A DNA stretch of 64,000 bases from Anabaena sp. FACHB-1237 (GTDB lineage: Bacteria > Cyanobacteriota > Cyanobacteriia > Cyanobacteriales > Nostocaceae). The DNA lies in NCBI RefSeq assembly GCF_014696225.1, contig NZ_JACJPV010000006.1:113987-177986 (forward strand), written 5' to 3'. The translations under genes and the position numbers were made by a program. The stretch's first letter is position 1. Each line of letters begins with the position of its first letter. Shown piece by piece: positions 17,762 through 28,711 of the stretch. A model generated the notes under the pieces. That model had not been told where the DNA came from. It saw only the letters and a list, made by a program, of their open reading frames with translations, and searched no databases.

Positions 17762-19222
17762 GTGACCGTTAGAGTACGCATAGCACCTAGTCCCACAGGA
17801 AATTTACATATTGGTACAGCGAGAACTGCTGTATTTAATTATTTATTTGCTCACCATCATGGTGGCAAATTTATTCTTAGAATTGAAGATACAGATTTGG
17901 AACGTTCTCGTCCCGAATATACTGAAAATATTATGTCGGGTTTACGTTGGTTAGGAATAAATTGGGATGAAGGTCCATTCTACCAGTCTCAACGTTTACA
18001 TCTTTATAGAGAAGCAGTGCAAAAACTTTTAGATCAAGGTTTAGCTTATCGTTGTTATACCACATCTGAAGAATTGGACGCTTTACGAGAATCCCAAAAA
18101 GCTAAAAATGAAGCACCTCGTTATGATAACCGTCATCGTCATCTTACACCAGAACAACAAGCAGCTTTTGAAGCACAAGGCCGTTCTTCTGTAATTCGTT
18201 TCAAAATAGATGATGATCGGGAAATTGTCTGGCATGACCTGGTACGTGGTAAAATGTCCTGGCGTGGCAGTGATTTAGGTGGTGATATGGTCATTGCTCG
18301 CGCTGCATCCGATGGTGTGGGTCAACCATTATATAATTTTGTGGTGGTGGTAGATGACATTGATATGCAAATTAGTCATGTCATTCGTGGAGAAGATCAT
18401 ATTGCTAACACAGCGAAGCAAATCTTACTTTATGAGGCTTTTAACGCCACAATTCCCCAATTCGCCCATACTCCCCTCATATTAAATCAAGAAGGACGCA
18501 AATTATCTAAACGTGATGGTGTAACTTCTATTTCTGACTTTCAAGCAATGGGTTTTACACCTGAAGGTTTAGTAAATTATATGACGTTGTTAGGTTGGTC
18601 ACCTATAGATAGCACTCAAGAAATATTTAGCTTAGATCATGCAGCTAAGGACTTTGATTTTGATCGAGTTAATAAAGCAGGTGCTAAATTTGATTGGGAT
18701 AAGTTAGATTGGTTAAATAGTCAATATATCCATAATATGCCTATTGATAAATTGACAGATTTAATCATACCTTTTTGGGAAAAAGCAGGTTATCAATTTA
18801 CCAGAGGTAGAGATCGTCCCTGGTTAGAACAGTTAGTAAGTTTAATAGCGGCTAGTGTGACTCGCTTGGTTAATGCTGTAGATATGACTAAAATCTTCTT
18901 TACAGATGATATAGAATTGAGTCCAGAAGGTAGTCAACAGTTACAACAAGAAGGTGTCAAAGCTGTATTAGAAGCGGTTTTCAGTAGTTTAAACAATCAG
19001 CAATTAACAGCGGAATTAGCCCAGGGTATTATTAAGCAAGTTGTGAAAGAGAAAAATGTGAAAAAAGGGTTAGTTATGCGATCGCTCAGAGTAGCATTAA
19101 CTGGAGATGTGCACGGACCAGATTTAACACAAACATGGTTATTATTAAATCAGATTGGTGTTGATAAAACAAGACTAGAAAAAACCATAGATATAGCTGA
19201 GATTGAGATATCTGCCATGTAA
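17762..19222 (+). CDS. gltX: glutamyl-tRNA synthetase (class I)
   Basis: 486 aa, GTG start with [18 protein letters not shown]. The HIGH signature is NLHIGTAR (14-21) and the KMSKS loop is KLSKRDG (about 254-260). Class I catalytic core plus all-helical anticodon-binding domain. Charges tRNA-Glu; in cyanobacteria the product also feeds tetrapyrrole synthesis and, being non-discriminating, Gln-tRNA formation. Monocistronic; a hairpin follows the stop. Confidence 0.98.
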   Translation: MTVRVRIAPSPTGNLHIGTARTAVFNYLFAHHHGGKFILRIEDTDLERSRPEYTENIMSGLRWLGINWDEGPFYQSQRLHLYREAVQKLLDQGLAYRCYTTSEELDALRESQKAKNEAPRYDNRHRHLTPEQQAAFEAQGRSSVIRFKIDDDREIVWHDLVRGKMSWRGSDLGGDMVIARAASDGVGQPLYNFVVVVDDIDMQISHVIRGEDHIANTAKQILLYEAFNATIPQFAHTPLILNQEGRKLSKRDGVTSISDFQAMGFTPEGLVNYMTLLGWSPIDSTQEIFSLDHAAKDFDFDRVNKAGAKFDWDKLDWLNSQYIHNMPIDKLTDLIIPFWEKAGYQFTRGRDRPWLEQLVSLIAASVTRLVNAVDMTKIFFTDDIELSPEGSQQLQQEGVKAVLEAVFSSLNNQQLTAELAQGIIKQVVKEKNVKKGLVMRSLRVALTGDVHGPDLTQTWLLLNQIGVDKTRLEKTIDIAEIEISAM

Positions 19223-19274
19223 AACCTAGACAAAACTAGACTTTACTTTCTACCTCAACGGGTACAATGGAAGA

Positions 19275-19296
19275 AGCTATCCCTCTGAGGATAGCT
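19275..19296 (+). terminator. hairpin after gltX
   Basis: Perfect 8-bp stem agctatcc / ggatagct with a 6-nt loop, 52 bp past the gltX stop. There is only a weak A/T tract after it, so it may be a terminator or a 3' stabilising hairpin. Confidence 0.45.
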
Positions 19297-19339
19297 AACT
19301 TAAACAAATTTAAACAAATATTGTAACCATCCTAAAAAA

Positions 19340-19411
19340 TGGGTCGCCCGGGATTCGAACCCGGAACTAATCGGTTAAAAGCCGAGTACTCTACCGTTGA
19401 GTTAGCGACCC
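19340..19411 (-). tRNA. trnK: tRNA-Lys (anticodon TTT)
   Basis: 72 nt clover leaf: acceptor GGGTCGC/GCGACCC, D arm, anticodon stem CTCGG/CCGAT with loop CTTTTAA, T arm CCGGG-TTCGAAT-CCCGG. Anticodon TTT gives Lys. The 3' CCA is not encoded. Confidence 0.95.
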
Positions 19412-19503
19412 GCTTGCCTTTAGCAACTTTCTCAATATAGCAAACTCTTTTCATATTTGTCAACTACTTTGAGGAAAAAATTTGAAAAAAGTTTGCTAAC
19501 AAC

Positions 19504-20373
19504 CTAAAACTTAGTCACAGACAGTTTTATAGACATAGTTCTGCTTGCTCCTGGTTTTAAAACCGTGAGATATTCACCTGTATTTAGGGAATTTCTACCA
19601 GCAGTCCAAGGTTCGAGACAATAGAAATCTTTACCTTTAAGAGTCCAGAAAACCAGCATAGCATAAATATCATCATAATCCACAGTTAATTTCAGCTTAC
19701 GATCATGATCTGTAACTGTGGCTGTCTGACTGCGTAAATGTCCGAAAGCAAAGTCTATTTCATCCCGTAAAAAATCAAATTTACCATCAAAAGCGTATAA
19801 TTCTTTAGTTTTTTGGTCTAAATATTGTCCAGAAGGAATGGAAAAGTCTAACTGTGACTTATCTCCACATTGAAAATAGGGATGAAAACCCGCAGAGAAA
19901 GGTAAAGGAACGGTAGATAAATTTTGATAATCTTGATCAATTATTAAATAATTACCTTGAAGAGTGTAGGTAAAACTAAGTTTAAAATCAAAGGGATAAA
20001 CAGCGCGGGTTATTTCATTACTTTGCAAAACTACAGTTAAACTAACCTTGTCTTGAGTTGTTTGTGTAGTTACCTGCCAAGGTAAATCTCGTGCAAAACC
20101 GTGTTGTTTAAGCTGGTATTGTTGACCATTATAAGTATAATTATTATCTGGTAAATTCCCACATATAGGAAATAAAATTGGTATACCACCACGAATACTT
20201 AACTCTGGGTTTGTGAACCTTTCTGAATCTAAATACAGAATTTCTTGACCTTGAATTTGCCAACGAGTAATAATACCTCCTCTTTCTGGTACTACTTCTA
20301 TGAAAGAATTAGCAGTATGATCAGCAAGAATATAAGTATGATACTGATTTTGATTTTGTGTAATTGTGTACAT
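19504..20373 (-). CDS. aldose 1-epimerase family protein (hexose-6-phosphate mutarotase-like)
   Basis: 289 aa beta-sandwich of the galactose mutarotase fold. Landmarks: VVPERGGIITRWQIQG near the N-terminus, RGGIPILFPICG (61-72), HGFARDLPW, catalytic His in FSAGFHPYFQCGD, and the C-terminal CLEPWTAGRNSLNTGEY with the general acid/base Glu. It interconverts anomers of free or phosphorylated hexoses. No operon partners. The YeaD-like subgroup with phosphate-sugar preference is the likeliest. Confidence 0.9.
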   Translation of the reverse strand: MYTITQNQNQYHTYILADHTANSFIEVVPERGGIITRWQIQGQEILYLDSERFTNPELSIRGGIPILFPICGNLPDNNYTYNGQQYQLKQHGFARDLPWQVTTQTTQDKVSLTVVLQSNEITRAVYPFDFKLSFTYTLQGNYLIIDQDYQNLSTVPLPFSAGFHPYFQCGDKSQLDFSIPSGQYLDQKTKELYAFDGKFDFLRDEIDFAFGHLRSQTATVTDHDRKLKLTVDYDDIYAMLVFWTLKGKDFYCLEPWTAGRNSLNTGEYLTVLKPGASRTMSIKLSVTKF

Positions 20374-20523
20374 GATAATAATGGATAATTAACAATGGAT
20401 AATTAACATGGATATAGCATTTCCTAATCTAATCAAGTAGAATTAATTATCCGCGTTTATCTGCGTTTTTTAACTAATTCCTGTACCTGATTGTTTTGGG
20501 AATTGCTATATACTTATCAAGCC

Positions 20524-20588
20524 GTAGGGTGCGCCACACACAAATAATCTGTTTATTGGCTTGATTTATGGTATCTGACACACCCTAC
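20524..20588. repeat. GTAGGGTG-type MITE
   Basis: 65 bp with inverted ends gtagggtgcg / cacaccctac between the epimerase gene and pdhA. The same ends define elements at 24250, 49280 and 49429. Non-coding. Confidence 0.7.
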
Positions 20589-20593
20589 AATTA

Positions 20594-21631
20594 CTATTGA
20601 TCTTCAGCGAAAATGAAGCGATATAATTCACTAGCATCTGGTTCAGGACTGCTTTGTGCAAATTGTACTGCATCATCAATAACTGCTTCAATTTTCTTCT
20701 CTACTCCTTTAAGTTCATCTGTTGTAGCTAGATTATTTTCTATTAAATATGCACCTAAATTTTTAATTGGATCACGAGAGAACCAAAATTCCTTTTCTTC
20801 TTTACTGCGAAGTTCATCTGGATCAGCAAGAGAATGTCCTCGGAAACGATAGGTCAATGCTTCAATCACGGTTGGACCTTCTCCCGCACGAGCACGAGCT
20901 ACTGCTTCTTGGGCAACTTGACGTACTGCTAACACATCCATCCCATCTACCTCTACACCTACCATGTTAAACACACTAGCTTTTTTGTAGATTTGTGGAT
21001 CTGATGTTGCGCGATCGTGCGCCATACCGATCGCCCATTTATTGTTTTCTACCACAAATAAAATTGGCAATTTCCATAACGCAGCCATATTCAATGTCTC
21101 GAAGAATTGACCATTGTTAGCAGCACCGTCTCCAAAAAAACAAGCTGTAACTTGATCAGCATTTTTATCTCCTAACACTTCGCGGCGATATTTGCTTTGA
21201 AATGCAGCACCAGCAGCTACCGGAATACCTTCTGCTACGAAAGCATAACCTCCTAATAAACGATGCTCAGAAGAAAACATATGCATTGAACCACCACGGC
21301 CTTTACTACAACCTGTGGCTTTACCAAATAATTCTGCCATAACTTCTCTTGCAGGTACACCAGCACTTAATGCATGAACGTGATCACGGTAGGTACTGGA
21401 AACGAAATCTTCGCCTGGACGCATTGCTCCTTGAATAATACCTGTAGATACGGCTTCCTGTCCATTATACAAGTGGACAAAACCAAACATTTTGCCTCTA
21501 TAGTACATTTCGGCGCATTTATCTTCAAAAAACCGCCCTAATGTCATATCTTCATATAACCGCAATCCTTCTTCTTTGGTAATTTGGACGTTAGCAGTAT
21601 TAAATGTGGGTAATGTGCGCTCTTGAGCCAT
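20594..21631 (-). CDS. pdhA: pyruvate dehydrogenase E1 component, alpha subunit
   Basis: 345 aa, usual length for cyanobacterial/plastid PdhA. Thiamine diphosphate motif [18 protein letters not shown]…VVENN (GDG to NN), the phosphorylation-loop region [12 protein letters not shown], and [20 protein letters not shown] at the N-terminus. It forms the alpha2beta2 E1 that decarboxylates pyruvate to feed acetyl-CoA. pdhB is not adjacent, as usual in cyanobacteria. Confidence 0.96.
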   Translation of the reverse strand: MAQERTLPTFNTANVQITKEEGLRLYEDMTLGRFFEDKCAEMYYRGKMFGFVHLYNGQEAVSTGIIQGAMRPGEDFVSSTYRDHVHALSAGVPAREVMAELFGKATGCSKGRGGSMHMFSSEHRLLGGYAFVAEGIPVAAGAAFQSKYRREVLGDKNADQVTACFFGDGAANNGQFFETLNMAALWKLPILFVVENNKWAIGMAHDRATSDPQIYKKASVFNMVGVEVDGMDVLAVRQVAQEAVARARAGEGPTVIEALTYRFRGHSLADPDELRSKEEKEFWFSRDPIKNLGAYLIENNLATTDELKGVEKKIEAVIDDAVQFAQSSPEPDASELYRFIFAEDQ

Positions 21632-22094
21632 GCTTGTGAAGTATCCTTGTTATATAAGTTTTAGCTATTAGCTGTCAGCTATCAGTAGTCAGCTAATATT
21701 TTAATGAGGAATGATTACCAAATGTTAATTTTTTTAAACTAACCATCTTAATTATATAGATATTTGAAGACTATAGCCATCATTCTTCACATTTCAGGCT
21801 GATAGCTGACTGCTGACTGCTATTTGCTAGGTTAGCAGTTATTAGATGTGTTTTCTGCATGGTTTTCTACCATATAATAATTTCAGATAGGAAATTTTCT
21901 TTATTTTTGGTAAAAACTACTATAATTGAATTACATGATACAGAAGTTCATATTTCAGTAGTTCACAATTCCCTACACTAGCAGAAACACTGAGGGCAGT
22001 TTAACAATGTTCTACAATGTTAACCGTCCAATTGTGCTATTGCTAACAAAAACCACCCACTAAATTATTTTGCAGCTAAAAGCAACTTTTAACC
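21632..22094. other. 463-bp intergenic region, heptamer-type repeats
   Basis: Divergent promoters of pdhA and nadA. 21664-21692 and 21803-21832 carry degenerate short tandem repeats (agctgtcagctatcagtag; agctgactgctgactgc). No gene, riboswitch or RNA signature recognised. Confidence 0.5.
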
Positions 22095-23054
22095 GTGTTT
22101 ACAACTACACTTAATCCCCCACCAAGTTCACCCATAGACCTATTTACCGCCCTTGAGAATTTAAAAAAGGAACTCAATGCGGTTATACTAGCCCATTACT
22201 ATCAAGATCCAGATATTCAGGACATAGCGGATTTTATTGGTGATTCTTTGCAATTAGCAAGAGCGGCAGCCCAAACTAATGCTGATGTTATTGTATTTGC
22301 AGGTGTTCACTTTATGGCCGAAACCGCAAAGATTCTTAACCCAGAAAAATTGGTGTTGTTACCAGATATGAATGCCGGTTGTTCTTTAGCGGATAGTTGT
22401 CCTCCTGATCAATTTGCGGCTTTTAAAGCTGCTCATCCAGACCATTTAGTAATCTCTTATATTAATTGTAGTGCGGAAATAAAAGCCATGAGCGATATTA
22501 TCTGCACTAGTTCAAATGCAGTAAAAATTGTAAAACAGATACCTGTAGATCAACCGATAATTTTTGCTCCAGATCGAAATTTGGGTAGGTATGTGATGGA
22601 ACAAACAGGAAGAGATATGCTGTTATGGCAAGGTAGCTGTATTGTTCATGAAACTTTTTCTGAGAGGAAGATTGTAGAGTTAAAAATTAGACATCCTCAT
22701 GCGGAGGCGATCGCTCATCCAGAATGCGAAACTAGTGTATTGCGTCATGCCAGTTATATTGGCTCTACAGCCGCGTTATTGAGTTATTGTCAAAAAAGCC
22801 CTACACAGGAGTTTATCGTGGCTACAGAGCCAGGAATTATCCACCAGATGGAAAAATTCGCACCCCATAAACACTTTATTCCTGCACCTCCACAAAATAA
22901 CTGTAATTGTAATGAATGTCCATTTATGCGGTTAAATACTTTGGAAAAATTGTATTTAGCGATGAAGTCACGCAGTCCGGAAATTACTATGGATGAGAAT
23001 ATTCGTGTTGCTGCGCTTCGTCCCATGCAAAGGATGTTAGAAATGAGTGTTTAA
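22095..23054 (+). CDS. nadA: quinolinate synthase A
   Basis: 319 aa with a GTG start. NadA condenses iminoaspartate with dihydroxyacetone phosphate in NAD synthesis and holds a [4Fe-4S] cluster with three Cys. Visible: [39 protein letters not shown] and [12 protein letters not shown], the three cluster loops. No adjacent nadB/nadC. Downstream lies a 61-bp inverted repeat. Confidence 0.97.
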   Translation: MFTTTLNPPPSSPIDLFTALENLKKELNAVILAHYYQDPDIQDIADFIGDSLQLARAAAQTNADVIVFAGVHFMAETAKILNPEKLVLLPDMNAGCSLADSCPPDQFAAFKAAHPDHLVISYINCSAEIKAMSDIICTSSNAVKIVKQIPVDQPIIFAPDRNLGRYVMEQTGRDMLLWQGSCIVHETFSERKIVELKIRHPHAEAIAHPECETSVLRHASYIGSTAALLSYCQKSPTQEFIVATEPGIIHQMEKFAPHKHFIPAPPQNNCNCNECPFMRLNTLEKLYLAMKSRSPEITMDENIRVAALRPMQRMLEMSV

Positions 23055-23127
23055 ATTTTAAAGTTTGTTTAAAGTTTGAAAATTTTAAACCTATAATTTT
23101 GCTGATAGGTCAGAAATAACCAGCTAT

Positions 23128-23188
23128 TCAAGAACACCTCAAATATTGGTCAATATTAGTAAATATTACACTTAGAGGTGTTCTTGAA
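23128..23188. repeat. inverted repeat with 13-bp arms
   Basis: tcaagaacacctc … gaggtgttcttga, separated by 35 bp of AT-rich DNA, 73 bp after nadA. Could be a tiny MITE or part of a transcript end. No U tract. Confidence 0.55.
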
Positions 23189-23198
23189 AATAAAGCCG

Positions 23199-23305
23199 AT
23201 AAGCTAATGTGCAGCACTCACTGTATAATTAAAAAACCTGAAGTTACAGTAGCACAAGCATCTTGCTTGTATTAATTATTCAAGTTAAAGGCACAACAGC
23301 TTATC
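23199..23305. repeat. 107-bp MITE (ends gataagct … agcttatc)
   Basis: Ends gataagctaatgtg and cacaacagcttatc are inverted copies with two mismatches. The interior (gcactcactgtataatta…caagcatcttgcttg) recurs at 30398-30470, where the element has been broken up and its right part tandemly duplicated. Non-coding. Confidence 0.75.
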
Positions 23306-23426
23306 AGAGTACCCTATCCTTATTTTTCTTGATCTTCTGATAACTGAATGTTTACTGATCAATATAGTAGATTTTCGGAAACATTCACAAAGTTTACACC
23401 AAGTTTATCAGTAATTATTCCGTAAA

Positions 23427-24158
23427 TTATTGGAAAACTGATGCACTTTTAGTAGTTTCCTCAACTTCCAAAAACTTATCAAGAATAAATTTCTGAAATA
23501 GACCTACAGAATTTTGCCAGTTATTAATGACTGTTTGCAATTGTTTAATTCTGTCATTTGTGCTTTCACTAACCAAGGGATAATTTAAGTTACCAGAAAA
23601 AAGAATTGCTGAGTTAATTGCTTCCCCAAGTTGTACGTTAACTAGATTAATATCTATGTTTAACCCTCCTTTCTCAAAAGGATAATTCAATCGTAAACTA
23701 GGATTAACTTTACTACCACGAAATTCTTGCCATGATCCAGGTGCTAATAGTTTACCACACATATATTGATAAGCTGCTGTTTCTGATGGAAATATGCTAA
23801 ATCCTTTGGGGTTTATACCTATAGCTTGATAGTCTATTTGTGATAGTTTATCTACTAATTGACTAGCTATTTTTGCTATTTGTGCTTCTGCCGGTGGTTT
23901 CCCTCCAATGATTTCTACTACATTAATACGGTTGGGTTCAATAATAATTCCGATGCCGTTTTTGTAAATCACTTGTACTAAATTATTTCTGTATACTGGT
24001 TCTGCTGCTAGTTCCCATTCCGCAGGAATAATATTAGTGTATTTGATTACGTCTGGATTAATCGCTGCTGGGTTAAGGTTTTTTGCAGCTATGGCGATCG
24101 CTAATTCCTGAATTTGTAAACTTTGTTTTGTCATTTTATGATCATCACTTGTTGTCAT
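23427..24158 (-). CDS. conserved hypothetical protein
   Basis: Start placed at 24158 (MTTSDDHKMTKQSLQIQEL); the frame extends 19 codons further but with poor composition, and M at 24134 is also possible. About 243 aa, soluble, no signal peptide or membrane segment. Parts: helical N-terminus, a beta-rich core (VQVIYKNGIGIIIEPNRINV), then YQAIGINPKGFSIF and SLRLNYPFEKGGLNIDINLV. The family is unknown to me. No operon; crtD is divergent after 309 bp containing a MITE and a palindrome. Confidence 0.7.
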   Translation of the reverse strand: MTTSDDHKMTKQSLQIQELAIAIAAKNLNPAAINPDVIKYTNIIPAEWELAAEPVYRNNLVQVIYKNGIGIIIEPNRINVVEIIGGKPPAEAQIAKIASQLVDKLSQIDYQAIGINPKGFSIFPSETAAYQYMCGKLLAPGSWQEFRGSKVNPSLRLNYPFEKGGLNIDINLVNVQLGEAINSAILFSGNLNYPLVSESTNDRIKQLQTVINNWQNSVGLFQKFILDKFLEVEETTKSASVFQ

Positions 24159-24249
24159 AGTTAATTTTACACATACTGTATAACTCAATGTTTCCAAAAA
24201 ACAAAGTATTTGCAACTATTTGTATTAATTACAGGAATCTGACACATCA

Positions 24250-24323
24250 GTAGGGTGCATCAAACTGTATAAATACTGTAAATACTGTAAATAAACTGAT
24301 TTTTGATATCTAACGCACCCTAC
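24250..24323. repeat. GTAGGGTG-type MITE
   Basis: 74 bp with ends gtagggtgc / gcaccctac and an internal gtaaatact triplication. Same family as 20524, 49280 and 49429. Confidence 0.7.
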
Positions 24324-24360
24324 AACTAAAAACGTTTTTGATTCGCAAACACTCAGAGGC

Positions 24361-24397
24361 TAAGATCCCGGACTTCTTAAAGAAGTCCGGGATCTTA
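24361..24397. repeat. 37-bp perfect palindrome, family copy 2
   Basis: Arms taagatcccggacttctt and exact complement around a single A. Compared with copy 1 (GATCCCCGAC) this reads GATCCCGGAC and the other arm changes to match, so pairing is kept. Confidence 0.9.
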
Positions 24398-24467
24398 GGA
24401 TTGCTATATATTAAGTTATATTAATAATTATTAACTTAATCATTGATTTTAGGAATTTTGTCCAATT

Positions 24468-25979
24468 ATGTCTAATTTACCTATTGACAAAAACTACCAT
24501 AATGTAGTAATTATCGGCGCGGGTATAGGTGGTTTAACGGCGGGAGCTTTATTAGCGCGTCGAGGTTACAAAGTGAAAATATTTGATCAAGCTATAGTTC
24601 CAGGAGGTTGTGCTTCAACTTTTCAACGTCAAGGTTTTATCTTTGATGTGGGCGCTACTCAGGTAGCAGGTTTAGAACCTGGAGGTATTCATCATCGGAT
24701 TTTTTCAGAATTAAATATAGATATACCTGATGCTACTCCTTGTGATCCAGCTTGTGCGGTTTATTTACCAGGAGAATCTCATCCTATTAATGTTTGGCGA
24801 GATCCGCAAAAATGGGAAGAAGAAAGAGAAAGACAATTTCCAGGAAGTGCAGGTTTTTGGCAATTATTAGCAACCTTATTTAATGTCAGTTGGGAGTTTC
24901 AAAGTAGAGATCCCGTGTTACCACCTCGTAATTTATGGGACTTAGGACAATTAATCAAGAGTTTAAGATTAAATACATTAATTACAGTACCATTTACATT
25001 AATGACAGTGGGAGATGCTTTAAGAATATATGGTTTAGACAAAGATAAAAGGTTAAGAACATTCCTAGATTTACAATTAAAATTGTATTCTCAAGTTAAT
25101 GCCGAAGAAACAGCTTTATTGTATGCAGCCACAGCATTAAGTGTATCCCAATCTCCCCAAGGATTATATCATTTACAGGGAAGTATGCAAGTGTTGAGCG
25201 ATCGCTTGGTAGAATCCTTAAAACGGGATGGCGGACAAATATTCATGCGTCATAGCGTGGAAAAAATCAATCTTATCAATAACCAAGCAGAAAGTATAGT
25301 TATTAAAAATCAGAAAAACAGTGAAATATTCACAGAAAAAGCAGATCACATTATTGCTAATGTCACCGCACAAAACCTAGTTCAACTATTAGCAGAAAAT
25401 GCTCCCCAGGGATATAAATATAGAGTCGAGAAATTACCACCAGCTTCAGGTGCTTACGTATTATATTTAGGAGTTGATGCTAGTGCAATTCCTCCAGAAT
25501 GTCCACCACATCTACAATTTATGTATGATCAAAATAAACCAATAGGAGAAAATAACTCCTTATTTGTATCTGTCAGTCACCCAGGAGATGGCCGCGCACC
25601 CACAGGAAAAGCGACAATTATTGCATCATCATTTGTAAATTATCAACCTTGGTGGGAGGAGATAAACTATCAAGAAATGAAAGAAAAATTTACCCAAGAT
25701 GCAATTACAAAACTGGGAGAATATTTCTACTTAAAACCAGAAACATTAATTCATGTAGAAGCAGCAACACCACGGACATTTTTTCAATATACTGGACGAG
25801 ATCAAGGTATAGTTGGGGGAATAGGCCAAAGAATTTCTACCTTTGGTCCTTTTGGTTTTGCTAACCGCACTCCTATCAAAAATTTGTGGTTAGTAGGAGA
25901 CTCAACCCATCCCGGAGAAGGTACAGCAGGAGTTAGTTATTCAGCATTAACAGTTGTCAGACAAATTGAAAATAATTGA
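24468..25979 (+). CDS. crtD: C-3',4' desaturase CrtD (carotenoid FAD oxidoreductase)
   Basis: 503 aa phytoene-desaturase/CrtH-like flavoprotein: N-terminal dinucleotide site VVIIGAGIGGLTAGALLARRGYKV (exact Gly pattern), GGCASTF, and C-terminal NLWLVGDSTHPGEGTAGVSYS FAD motif. The length and the neighbouring cruG gene favour CrtD, which introduces the C-3',4' double bond in myxol/myxoxanthophyll synthesis. A carotenoid isomerase (CrtH) paralogue is the alternative. Membrane-associated. Preceded by an AGGAA-type ribosome-binding site. Confidence 0.8.
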   Translation: MSNLPIDKNYHNVVIIGAGIGGLTAGALLARRGYKVKIFDQAIVPGGCASTFQRQGFIFDVGATQVAGLEPGGIHHRIFSELNIDIPDATPCDPACAVYLPGESHPINVWRDPQKWEEERERQFPGSAGFWQLLATLFNVSWEFQSRDPVLPPRNLWDLGQLIKSLRLNTLITVPFTLMTVGDALRIYGLDKDKRLRTFLDLQLKLYSQVNAEETALLYAATALSVSQSPQGLYHLQGSMQVLSDRLVESLKRDGGQIFMRHSVEKINLINNQAESIVIKNQKNSEIFTEKADHIIANVTAQNLVQLLAENAPQGYKYRVEKLPPASGAYVLYLGVDASAIPPECPPHLQFMYDQNKPIGENNSLFVSVSHPGDGRAPTGKATIIASSFVNYQPWWEEINYQEMKEKFTQDAITKLGEYFYLKPETLIHVEAATPRTFFQYTGRDQGIVGGIGQRISTFGPFGFANRTPIKNLWLVGDSTHPGEGTAGVSYSALTVVRQIENN

Positions 25980-26000
25980 CAATTGATAATTGATAATTGA
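25975..26000. repeat. AATTGAT heptamer tandem repeat
   Basis: Three to four units of 'aattgat' starting at the crtD stop codon. Short tandem repeat typical of this genome. Confidence 0.6.
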
Positions 26001-26212
26001 TCATTCTATCTATGCTGATCAATTTATCAGTAAATACCTGCTTTTTCCCAAGTCTTTTACTTCCCCACTTAAACCTTCAGTTATTTACCTGAAATGTTGA
26101 AATACAAAGAATGAAAAGAAACAAATGCAAATAACACTCTGTGATGTTATTGATACTATTTACTGATGGCTAATAGCTGAATAATTACTTCTCCACACTA
26201 GCCTATTTCCTG

Positions 26213-26917
26213 CTATTTTTGATAAACTAAAAGACTGTTATATTCAGCAACTTTGTGAATTTTACCCTGGTATTCACATTTATCAATAAACTCTGCAACC
26301 TTACCCCAACCTACAGAACCAGGATAAAACAAAATTCTACCTCCAGGGTTTAATTTACTTAAAAACATCTTAACCAATGACTGATCATCATGATGCACAA
26401 AATCAGCTTCTTCTGTTAAATAAAATTCTCCCAAATGAAATAAAGAGACTATATCAAACATTGGTAAAGCAGCAGCAGTGAGAGTGTAAATATCTGCAAA
26501 TAACACCTTATAGTATTTGTTGAGATGACGGTTTTCTTGACATAAACTCACATATTTCTGATGTTCTAAAACTGATGCCGTAATTCCTAAAATTTGGTTA
26601 GCAGCAGTCAATTTTCGATTTTCTAAACCTAAAATATGATGAGAACCTGTACCAAAGTGAAAGATAGTCTTATTGTGAATTTGTTCCTGTTCTAAATATT
26701 GCATAAAGTCCACATCACAAGGACATAAATGTGGTTTTAATTCCCAAGATGACGTTTCCCGATAATAATTATTCCCTACCCAATGGGGAAGCACAGGACG
26801 AGAAAATGTCATTCTATAATATAGTCTAGCTAATTGTGGAGATTTAAAAACAACCTCACGAATATTTTTCCGCAAGGAGGTAAATAAAGATGTTTGAGTG
26901 TAAGAATTTGTAGTCAT
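26213..26917 (-). CDS. putative SAM-dependent methyltransferase-like protein
   Basis: 234 aa. IFHFGTGSHHILGLENR (about 85-101) resembles motif I of class I methyltransferases; FDIVSLFHLGEFYL occupies the motif II/IV position and LNPGGRILFYPGS is the post-I 'LkpGG' strand. Basic helical N-terminus, no signal peptide. Lies between crtD (convergent) and cruG (divergent), so a link to carotenoid glycoside decoration is possible but unproven. The GTGSHH loop differs from the canonical GxGxG. Confidence 0.6.
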   Translation of the reverse strand: MTTNSYTQTSLFTSLRKNIREVVFKSPQLARLYYRMTFSRPVLPHWVGNNYYRETSSWELKPHLCPCDVDFMQYLEQEQIHNKTIFHFGTGSHHILGLENRKLTAANQILGITASVLEHQKYVSLCQENRHLNKYYKVLFADIYTLTAAALPMFDIVSLFHLGEFYLTEEADFVHHDDQSLVKMFLSKLNPGGRILFYPGSVGWGKVAEFIDKCEYQGKIHKVAEYNSLLVYQK

Positions 26918-27476
26918 AGTTTTTGCAAAGTAAGGTAATGAATGGAGAATTTTGTGTTGTCTTCTTTCTTAATTTTTGATTAATTTATTGGTTTTGATCA
27001 TGTAGATGTATTGATCTTTATTGATTTGATTTTCTGTTGATGCTGATACAAATTAACTCTATCATGGCAACATCAACTTCATGTTAATATCTTGTCAACT
27101 TTTGATAAAATACTCTTCAAAATAATTACAAATAATAGAGGATGACTATATACTTTTCTCTATGTTTAAATTAATATTGAAAAATTTCGGTGAAAATTTT
27201 TCTTCCTTGCGTTGAAGTCATGAGAAAATTCAATATTTTTATCTTTCAATTCTGATATTTAATCTGATAAAATAGATATAGATTTATACTGCAATTAATA
27301 GAGATTATATAAAATCACAAATATTCTCTCAGAATAGTCACCCAAGTAACTAATTATGGTAAAGTAGAATATTCGTAAAATAGCTGAGTACAGATTTACC
27401 AAATATGTATGATTAAGTCATATTTAGTCATAAAAAAATATCTGATAAGCTACACAAAACAAAGGTTATAAAATCA
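26918..27476. other. 559-bp intergenic region, no gene seen
   Basis: Very AT-rich spacer between divergent genes, without a credible ORF, tRNA or hairpin-plus-T terminator. Presumably holds both promoters. Confidence 0.5.
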
Positions 27477-28649
27477 ATGATTACGTATTTTAACATTATT
27501 CCTCTGTTATTATTATCACTACAAATTCCTGCTACAGCCATTCTACTATCTCGGTTATTAAAAGGACCAGGAAGGTATCCACCATTACAACCACAACAAC
27601 CAACTCCAGAAATTTACGGTAGTGTAAGTGTAGTAGTTCCTACATTAAATGAAGCATTACGTATTACTCCTTTATTAACTGGGTTAAGTCAACAAAAAGA
27701 GGAAGTAAGAGAAATCATAGTTGTTGATAGTCGTTCTACAGATGGTACTGCGGATATAGTTAAGAGTTTTCAGAAACAAGATTCGCGTTTTCGTGTAATA
27801 ACAGATGATCCCTTGCCTAAAAATTGGGTAGGTCGCCCTTGGGCATTACATAACGGCTTTTTATTTACATCAGAAGACAGTGAATGGTTTTTAGGAATGG
27901 ATGCAGATGTACAACCTCATCCTGGGTTAATAGCAAGTTTAGTAAAAACAGCGATCGCTCAAAAATATGATTTAGTATCATTATCACCGCAATTTATTCT
28001 CAAATATCCTGGAGAATGTTGGTTACAACCAGCCCTATTAATGACACTATTATATAGATTTGATCCCACAGGAATTTACACCGAAGCACCAGAAAGAGTC
28101 ATGGCCAATGGTCAATGTTTTTTATGTAAACGTTCCGTATTGCAATCCGTAGAAGGTTATACCAGTGCTAAAAGTTCATTTTGCGACGATGTTACATTAG
28201 CAAGATATATAGCATCCCAAGGATTCAAAGTAGGATTTTTAGATGGCGCAAAACTGTTAAAAGTAAGGATGTACGAAGGTGCATTAGAAACCTGGAAAGA
28301 ATGGGGACGCAGTTTAGACCTTAAAGATGCTTCCACACCTGCTCAAACCTGGTCAGATATATGGCTATTAACATCAGTACAGGGACTACCCTTAATTATA
28401 GTTTTACCCAGTTTACTAAACATACCAACATATCCATCTATAAGTTTTGTGTTATTAGCATTGAATATGTTTTTACTAGTGATCCGATTTGCCTTATTAT
28501 TAGCGATCGCACCATCCTATGATCGCAAAAATGCCAAAGGAGGTTGGTTATTCTGGCTATCCCCACTAGCAGACATCCTAGCAGTAATCCGTATCTTCCT
28601 ATCAGCCCTGAGAAAACCCAAAGAATGGCGCGGAAGAACATACTCATAA
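27477..28649 (+). CDS. cruG: family 2 glycosyltransferase, 2'-O-glycosyltransferase CruG
   Basis: 390 aa. N-terminal membrane helix (IIPLLLLSLQIPATAILL), GT2 core SVVVPTLNEALR (51-62), VVDSRSTDGT, MDADVQPHPG (DxD), FCDDVTLARYIASQGF and the KEWGRSLDLKD segment (QxxRW position), then two to three C-terminal helices. The overall pattern fits CruG, which glycosylates the 2' hydroxyl of myxol in cyanobacteria. The nearby crtD supports this. Membrane protein. 62 bp separate it from the aminotransferase gene, probably cotranscribed. Confidence 0.8.
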   Translation: MITYFNIIPLLLLSLQIPATAILLSRLLKGPGRYPPLQPQQPTPEIYGSVSVVVPTLNEALRITPLLTGLSQQKEEVREIIVVDSRSTDGTADIVKSFQKQDSRFRVITDDPLPKNWVGRPWALHNGFLFTSEDSEWFLGMDADVQPHPGLIASLVKTAIAQKYDLVSLSPQFILKYPGECWLQPALLMTLLYRFDPTGIYTEAPERVMANGQCFLCKRSVLQSVEGYTSAKSSFCDDVTLARYIASQGFKVGFLDGAKLLKVRMYEGALETWKEWGRSLDLKDASTPAQTWSDIWLLTSVQGLPLIIVLPSLLNIPTYPSISFVLLALNMFLLVIRFALLLAIAPSYDRKNAKGGWLFWLSPLADILAVIRIFLSALRKPKEWRGRTYS

Positions 28650-28711
28650 AGTCAAATCTTACTCTGTATCGCCCTGCGACTCTGCGTGAAATATACTCAT
28701 AAAAAACTACC